Assembly (NCBI GenBank): GCA_003557965.1
Contig: PWND01000101.1
Span: 1-8,699 of the forward strand
DNA length: 8,699 nt
Source of the DNA: Bacteroidales bacterium
GTDB taxonomy: Bacteria > Bacteroidota > Bacteroidia > Bacteroidales > UBA7960
Direction: 5' to 3'
Shown here: piece by piece, positions 5,848 to 8,699 of the stretch
Numbering within the stretch: the first letter of the stretch is position 1
How the letters are laid out: each line of letters begins with the position of its first letter
Notes under the pieces: model-generated
The model's database searches: none
Told to the model about the DNA's origin: nothing
What the model saw: only the letters and a program-made list of their open reading frames with translations
Position numbers and translations under genes: made by a program

Positions 5848-7455
5848 ATGAAAATACTAAAGAAACTATTTACAAGCTTACTATTAGTTGCAGTTTTATT
5901 ACTATCTGTAATTCCTTTTAACGCATACGCCCAGGAAGACAATGAACAGATCAAAAAACTGATAAGGTCTCTTCAATATATTCAAATGGGCTATATTGAC
6001 GATGTAGAAGAATCTGAATTAATAGAGAATGCAATCAGGGGGATGTTACGCGAACTGGACCCGCACTCTACCTATTATACATCTGAAGAAATACAAAAAG
6101 CCAATGAACCCCTATTAGGCAGTTTCGAGGGAATAGGTGTGCAGTTTAATATTATCAATGATACTATTGTAGTAGTATCACCTATACCTGATGGCCCGTC
6201 AGAGGTTGTTGGAATACTGCCGGGTGACAAAATTATCAGTATTGACGGGGAAAGTGCTACGGGAAGTAAAATTAACAATCAGTTTGTATTAGATAAGCTT
6301 AGAGGTGAAAAAGGCTCTAAAGTTGATGTTGGCATTCACAGGAGAGGCCATACCGGAGTTTTAGACTTTACAATTACACGTGATAAAATTCCAATCAACT
6401 CACTTGATGCTGCTTTCATGGCTACACCAGAAATAGGGTATATTAAGCTTAACAGGTTTTCAAGAACCACCATGAATGAAGTAAAAGAAGCACTAAAAGA
6501 ACTTAAAGAACAGGGCATGAAGAGTTTGATCCTTGATTTGAACTTTAATTCCGGTGGCTATCTTGATGTTTCAATTGACCTGGCAGATGAGTTTCTTGAC
6601 CGTGATAAGCTTATCGTTTATACAGAAGGCAGGTCAGTAAGAACTCAAAAGTTCAACTCAACATGGAGAGGCTCATTCAAGAAAGGAAAACTTGTTGTGC
6701 TTATTAATGAAGGAAGTGCTTCAGCAAGTGAAATTCTTGCAGGTGCAGTTCAGGACTGGGACAGAGGATTGGTAGTAGGCAGAAGAAGCTTCGGGAAAGG
6801 ATTAGTTCAGAGGCCATTTGAACTACCCGATGGTTCAGCAATAAGACTAACTGTTGCGCAATATTTTACACCTACAGGAAGAAGTATTCAAAAACCTTAT
6901 GATGAAGGTGCTGACAAATATTATAAGGAGCTATCAAACAGGCTTGAAAGAGGAGAACTTGTTGACCCAGAAAAAATTTCTCTGCCGGATTCACTAAAAT
7001 TTACCACACCTGGCAACAGGACCGTTTATGGTGGTGGTGGAATAATGCCTGATATTTTCATTCCTATTGACACAACAAGAGTATCTGACTTTTACTCTAC
7101 ACTGCTAAGAAGAGGTATTCTCAACTCTTTTACGATCGAATACGTAAATAAACACAGAGATGTTTTAATGAATAATTATCCGTCTTTGCCGGCTTTTATG
7201 AGCTATTTTGAAGTAACAGATGAATTAATGGATGAATTCATTAAGTATGCAAAAAATCGTGATGTTGAAAAGCCGGAAGAAGAAGATGAAATTTCTTTAA
7301 AACACTTAAAACACCAACTAAAAGCATTAGTTGCCAGAAGTATGTGGGATTTTGCTGCATACATACAAATTAGTATGCAAAATGATAAAGCATTTCAGGA
7401 AGCCATTAAAATAATTGAAGATGATACTTTTGACAAGTTGGGCATTAGCTATTGA
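5848..7455 (+). CDS. Exported S41 family C-terminal processing peptidase with PDZ domain (CtpA/Prc type)
   Basis: This family cleaves periplasmic or envelope proteins, usually from the C-terminus. The 535-residue protein starts with a signal peptide: a Lys-rich start, a hydrophobic core at about 7-22, and a likely cut after AYA (residues 26-28). A PDZ domain follows (about 90-168, with GIGVQF and ILPGDKIISIDGE), then the peptidase core. By alignment with E. coli Tsp (S430, D441, K455), the catalytic residues are S292 in GSASASEILAGA, D303, and K317 in RSFGKGLVQ, with the expected spacing of 25 from Ser to Lys. A DLNFNSGGYLD segment (230-240) replaces the commoner RxNxGG. The last 115 residues are an additional, mostly helical charged domain of unknown role. 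It is divergent from one rhomboid gene and abuts the convergent HAD gene with no gap. Confidence 0.96.
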   Translation: MKILKKLFTSLLLVAVLLLSVIPFNAYAQEDNEQIKKLIRSLQYIQMGYIDDVEESELIENAIRGMLRELDPHSTYYTSEEIQKANEPLLGSFEGIGVQFNIINDTIVVVSPIPDGPSEVVGILPGDKIISIDGESATGSKINNQFVLDKLRGEKGSKVDVGIHRRGHTGVLDFTITRDKIPINSLDAAFMATPEIGYIKLNRFSRTTMNEVKEALKELKEQGMKSLILDLNFNSGGYLDVSIDLADEFLDRDKLIVYTEGRSVRTQKFNSTWRGSFKKGKLVVLINEGSASASEILAGAVQDWDRGLVVGRRSFGKGLVQRPFELPDGSAIRLTVAQYFTPTGRSIQKPYDEGADKYYKELSNRLERGELVDPEKISLPDSLKFTTPGNRTVYGGGGIMPDIFIPIDTTRVSDFYSTLLRRGILNSFTIEYVNKHRDVLMNNYPSLPAFMSYFEVTDELMDEFIKYAKNRDVEKPEEEDEISLKHLKHQLKALVARSMWDFAAYIQISMQNDKAFQEAIKIIEDDTFDKLGISY

Positions 7456-8127
7456 TTAACACTCACTTTTACCTGTTTTTTCAGGATTTAGTTCTTTTGT
7501 AATTGATAAAAAACTATCATATACCGGCAAACCCGTTTTGCCTAACCGCAACTTTGACTGGTGCCCCCTGCCAATAAGCATAACATCAATATTTAAAGCT
7601 TTTGCTATTTCATAATCATGTAATGTGTCTCCTATCATCAAAGCTTTGGCAGAATCAATATTATACTGTTTGAGGATATGATGGTATAAATCAAGCTTAC
7701 CAAAAGCATAATCATCGCTAATACCAATAACATGTTCAAAATAATTAGCTATTTGCCTGGATTTAACACTCTCATTTAAGGCATTATTCTCCATTGCCGA
7801 TACAATAAACTGCCTGAAATTCATAGCAGATAATTTCTTTAATACCTCTGCAGCGTCTTCGAATAATAAAGCCCGGGAAAGTAACTGCTTATATTCATCA
7901 ATAAATTCTAAAGCAGGAATTTCAAATGCTTCACTTTCAAAATCGAAGCCCAACTTGTTGTAATAATGTTTTACGGGAAATGTAAAAACCTCTTTATATC
8001 TTTTTTCATCCAATAGTGGCATTTTCCTCCTTAGTAAAAGCTTATTCATAGCTTCTATACATATCTCAACATCATCTAGTAAGGTACCATTCCAATCCCA
8101 AAAAATGACTTTTTTCCCATTAACCAT
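7456..8127 (-). CDS. HAD superfamily hydrolase, phosphoglycolate-phosphatase-like
   Basis: A 223-residue soluble HAD protein with an alpha-helical cap inserted after motif I (about 17-85). Motif I is DWNGTLLDD with the nucleophile D11. The residue two positions on, normally the Asp acid/base in phosphatases, is Asn (N13). Motif II is the serine of FIVSAME (S110), motif III the lysine of FGKLDLY (K144), and motif IV GDTLHDYE with D167 and D171. The overall layout matches Gph-like phosphatases, and related proteins with DWNGT or DFNGT exist, but the substrate is unknown and the Asn may lower or change activity. No exact -7 element lies upstream; TTTATTTG on the minus strand at 8168-8161 is one base off the consensus. 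Its stop codon directly abuts the S41 stop codon. A link to the neighbouring proteases is not evident. Confidence 0.88.
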   Translation of the reverse strand: MVNGKKVIFWDWNGTLLDDVEICIEAMNKLLLRRKMPLLDEKRYKEVFTFPVKHYYNKLGFDFESEAFEIPALEFIDEYKQLLSRALLFEDAAEVLKKLSAMNFRQFIVSAMENNALNESVKSRQIANYFEHVIGISDDYAFGKLDLYHHILKQYNIDSAKALMIGDTLHDYEIAKALNIDVMLIGRGHQSKLRLGKTGLPVYDSFLSITKELNPEKTGKSEC

Positions 8128-8170
8128 ATTGTCAATTTAAATTTGAAAAGTCAAAAATCGCAAATAAATT

Positions 8171-8178
8171 TAACTTTG
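8171..8178 (+). promoter_or_regulatory. Putative -7 promoter element for the second rhomboid gene
   Basis: TAACTTTG (TAnnTTTG) ends 20 bases before the ATG at 8199, in the 71-base divergent gap. A TTTG at 8142-8145 is 25 bases upstream, somewhat far for a -33 element. The leader would be about 14 bases. Confidence 0.5.
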
Positions 8179-8198
8179 CAAAAAACAATTATTGAATA

Positions 8199-8699
8199 AT
8201 GAGCATTACTTTATTTATCATAATTTTTACAGGAGCAACCTCTTTTATTGCCTTCAGCAATGAAAATGTATTTAACAAGTTGAAATTTAATCCCTATATG
8301 GCTTTAAACAGAAAGCAATGGTACAGATTTTTTTCTTATGCTTTGCTTCACGCCGACTGGGGGCACTTACTTGTAAATATGTTTGTGTTCTTTTCTTTTG
8401 GGTCGTTAGTAGAAAACTTGTTCGAGCACTATTTTCCCGGTAAAAGCTTATTGTACTTTTCTATGCTTTATATTGGAGGTGTATGCTTTTCTGTTTTATA
8501 TTCTTTTGGGAAGCACAAGAATAATCACTACTACAATGCTGTAGGTGCCAGCGGTGCAGTTTCTGCAGTTTTGTTTTCCAGCATTGTTATGTATCCAACC
8601 AATACAATAATCTTTTTATTTTTCCCGGTACCAATTCCTGCTTTTGTTTTTGGGATATTATATCTTGTATATTCAGCATACATGGCTAAAAAAGCTAAA
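8199..8699 (+). CDS. Second rhomboid family intramembrane serine protease (3' end cut off by the window)
   Basis: The frame from ATG 8199 is open to the last base, giving 167 residues with no stop. It starts with a hydrophobic segment (about 4-19) and then shows the rhomboid signatures HADWGHLLVNMFVF (H51, H56, N60) and VGASGAVSAVLF with the catalytic serine S118 in a standard GASG. Further hydrophobic segments lie at about 86-103, 114-131 and 137-160. The catalytic histidine, expected in the last membrane helix, is beyond the edge, so activity cannot be confirmed. It is a different rhomboid from the one at 4876-5577: its HxDWxHLxxN and GASG motifs are closer to the classic form, and it lacks that protein's N-terminal extension. 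Substrates are unknown. Confidence 0.92.
   Translation, partial: MSITLFIIIFTGATSFIAFSNENVFNKLKFNPYMALNRKQWYRFFSYALLHADWGHLLVNMFVFFSFGSLVENLFEHYFPGKSLLYFSMLYIGGVCFSVLYSFGKHKNNHYYNAVGASGAVSAVLFSSIVMYPTNTIIFLFFPVPIPAFVFGILYLVYSAYMAKKAK

Noticed and set aside
7480..7493. CCTG/CAGG hairpin around a T-run at the S41/HAD junction
   Set aside because: Only a four-base stem, and the T-run is the loop and not the trailing segment.

Overview
The window comes from a low-G+C (mid-30s percent) bacterium, most likely of the phylum Bacteroidota. Two independent signs support this. First, a perfect match to the Bacteroidota -7 promoter element TAnnTTTG lies in the correct orientation upstream of eight of the nine main genes, while Shine-Dalgarno sequences are weak or absent. 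Second, the proteins have a Bacteroidota flavour: S41 processing peptidase, short rhomboids, and a HAD hydrolase with a DWNGT motif. I cannot place it below phylum.

Layout from left to right. (1) A leftward module at the left edge: a Dam-type GATC adenine methyltransferase whose stop codon overlaps the start of a second open frame running off the window. That frame is possibly the partner restriction endonuclease. The methyltransferase gene is about 30% G+C by hand count, against roughly 37-40% in sampled lines of the housekeeping genes, so this edge looks accessory. (2) Two convergent GT4-type glycosyltransferases, probably making cell-surface glycans. (3) Housekeeping genes: dapD (lysine/diaminopimelate synthesis) divergent from smpB (trans-translation). 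(4) A protease-rich stretch: a complete rhomboid intramembrane protease with an acidic tail, an exported S41/PDZ C-terminal processing peptidase, a HAD phosphatase-like protein, and the start of a second rhomboid protease cut off by the right edge.

Neighbouring genes mostly alternate in strand, so nearly every gene is its own transcription unit. The three convergent pairs are separated by only 5, 2 and 0 bases. Divergent pairs share short AT-rich promoter regions of about 70-270 bases. No gap between genes exceeds 300 bases, and I saw no tRNA, rRNA, CRISPR array or insertion sequence.

For three genes (both glycosyltransferases and smpB) the start codon used here is downstream of the longest open frame, supported by homology and by promoter position. 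I found no clear unknown multi-gene system. The best leads are the possible restriction partner at the left edge, the scarcity of GATC sites, the two rhomboids flanking an S41 protease, and the Asp-to-Asn change in the HAD active-site motif.
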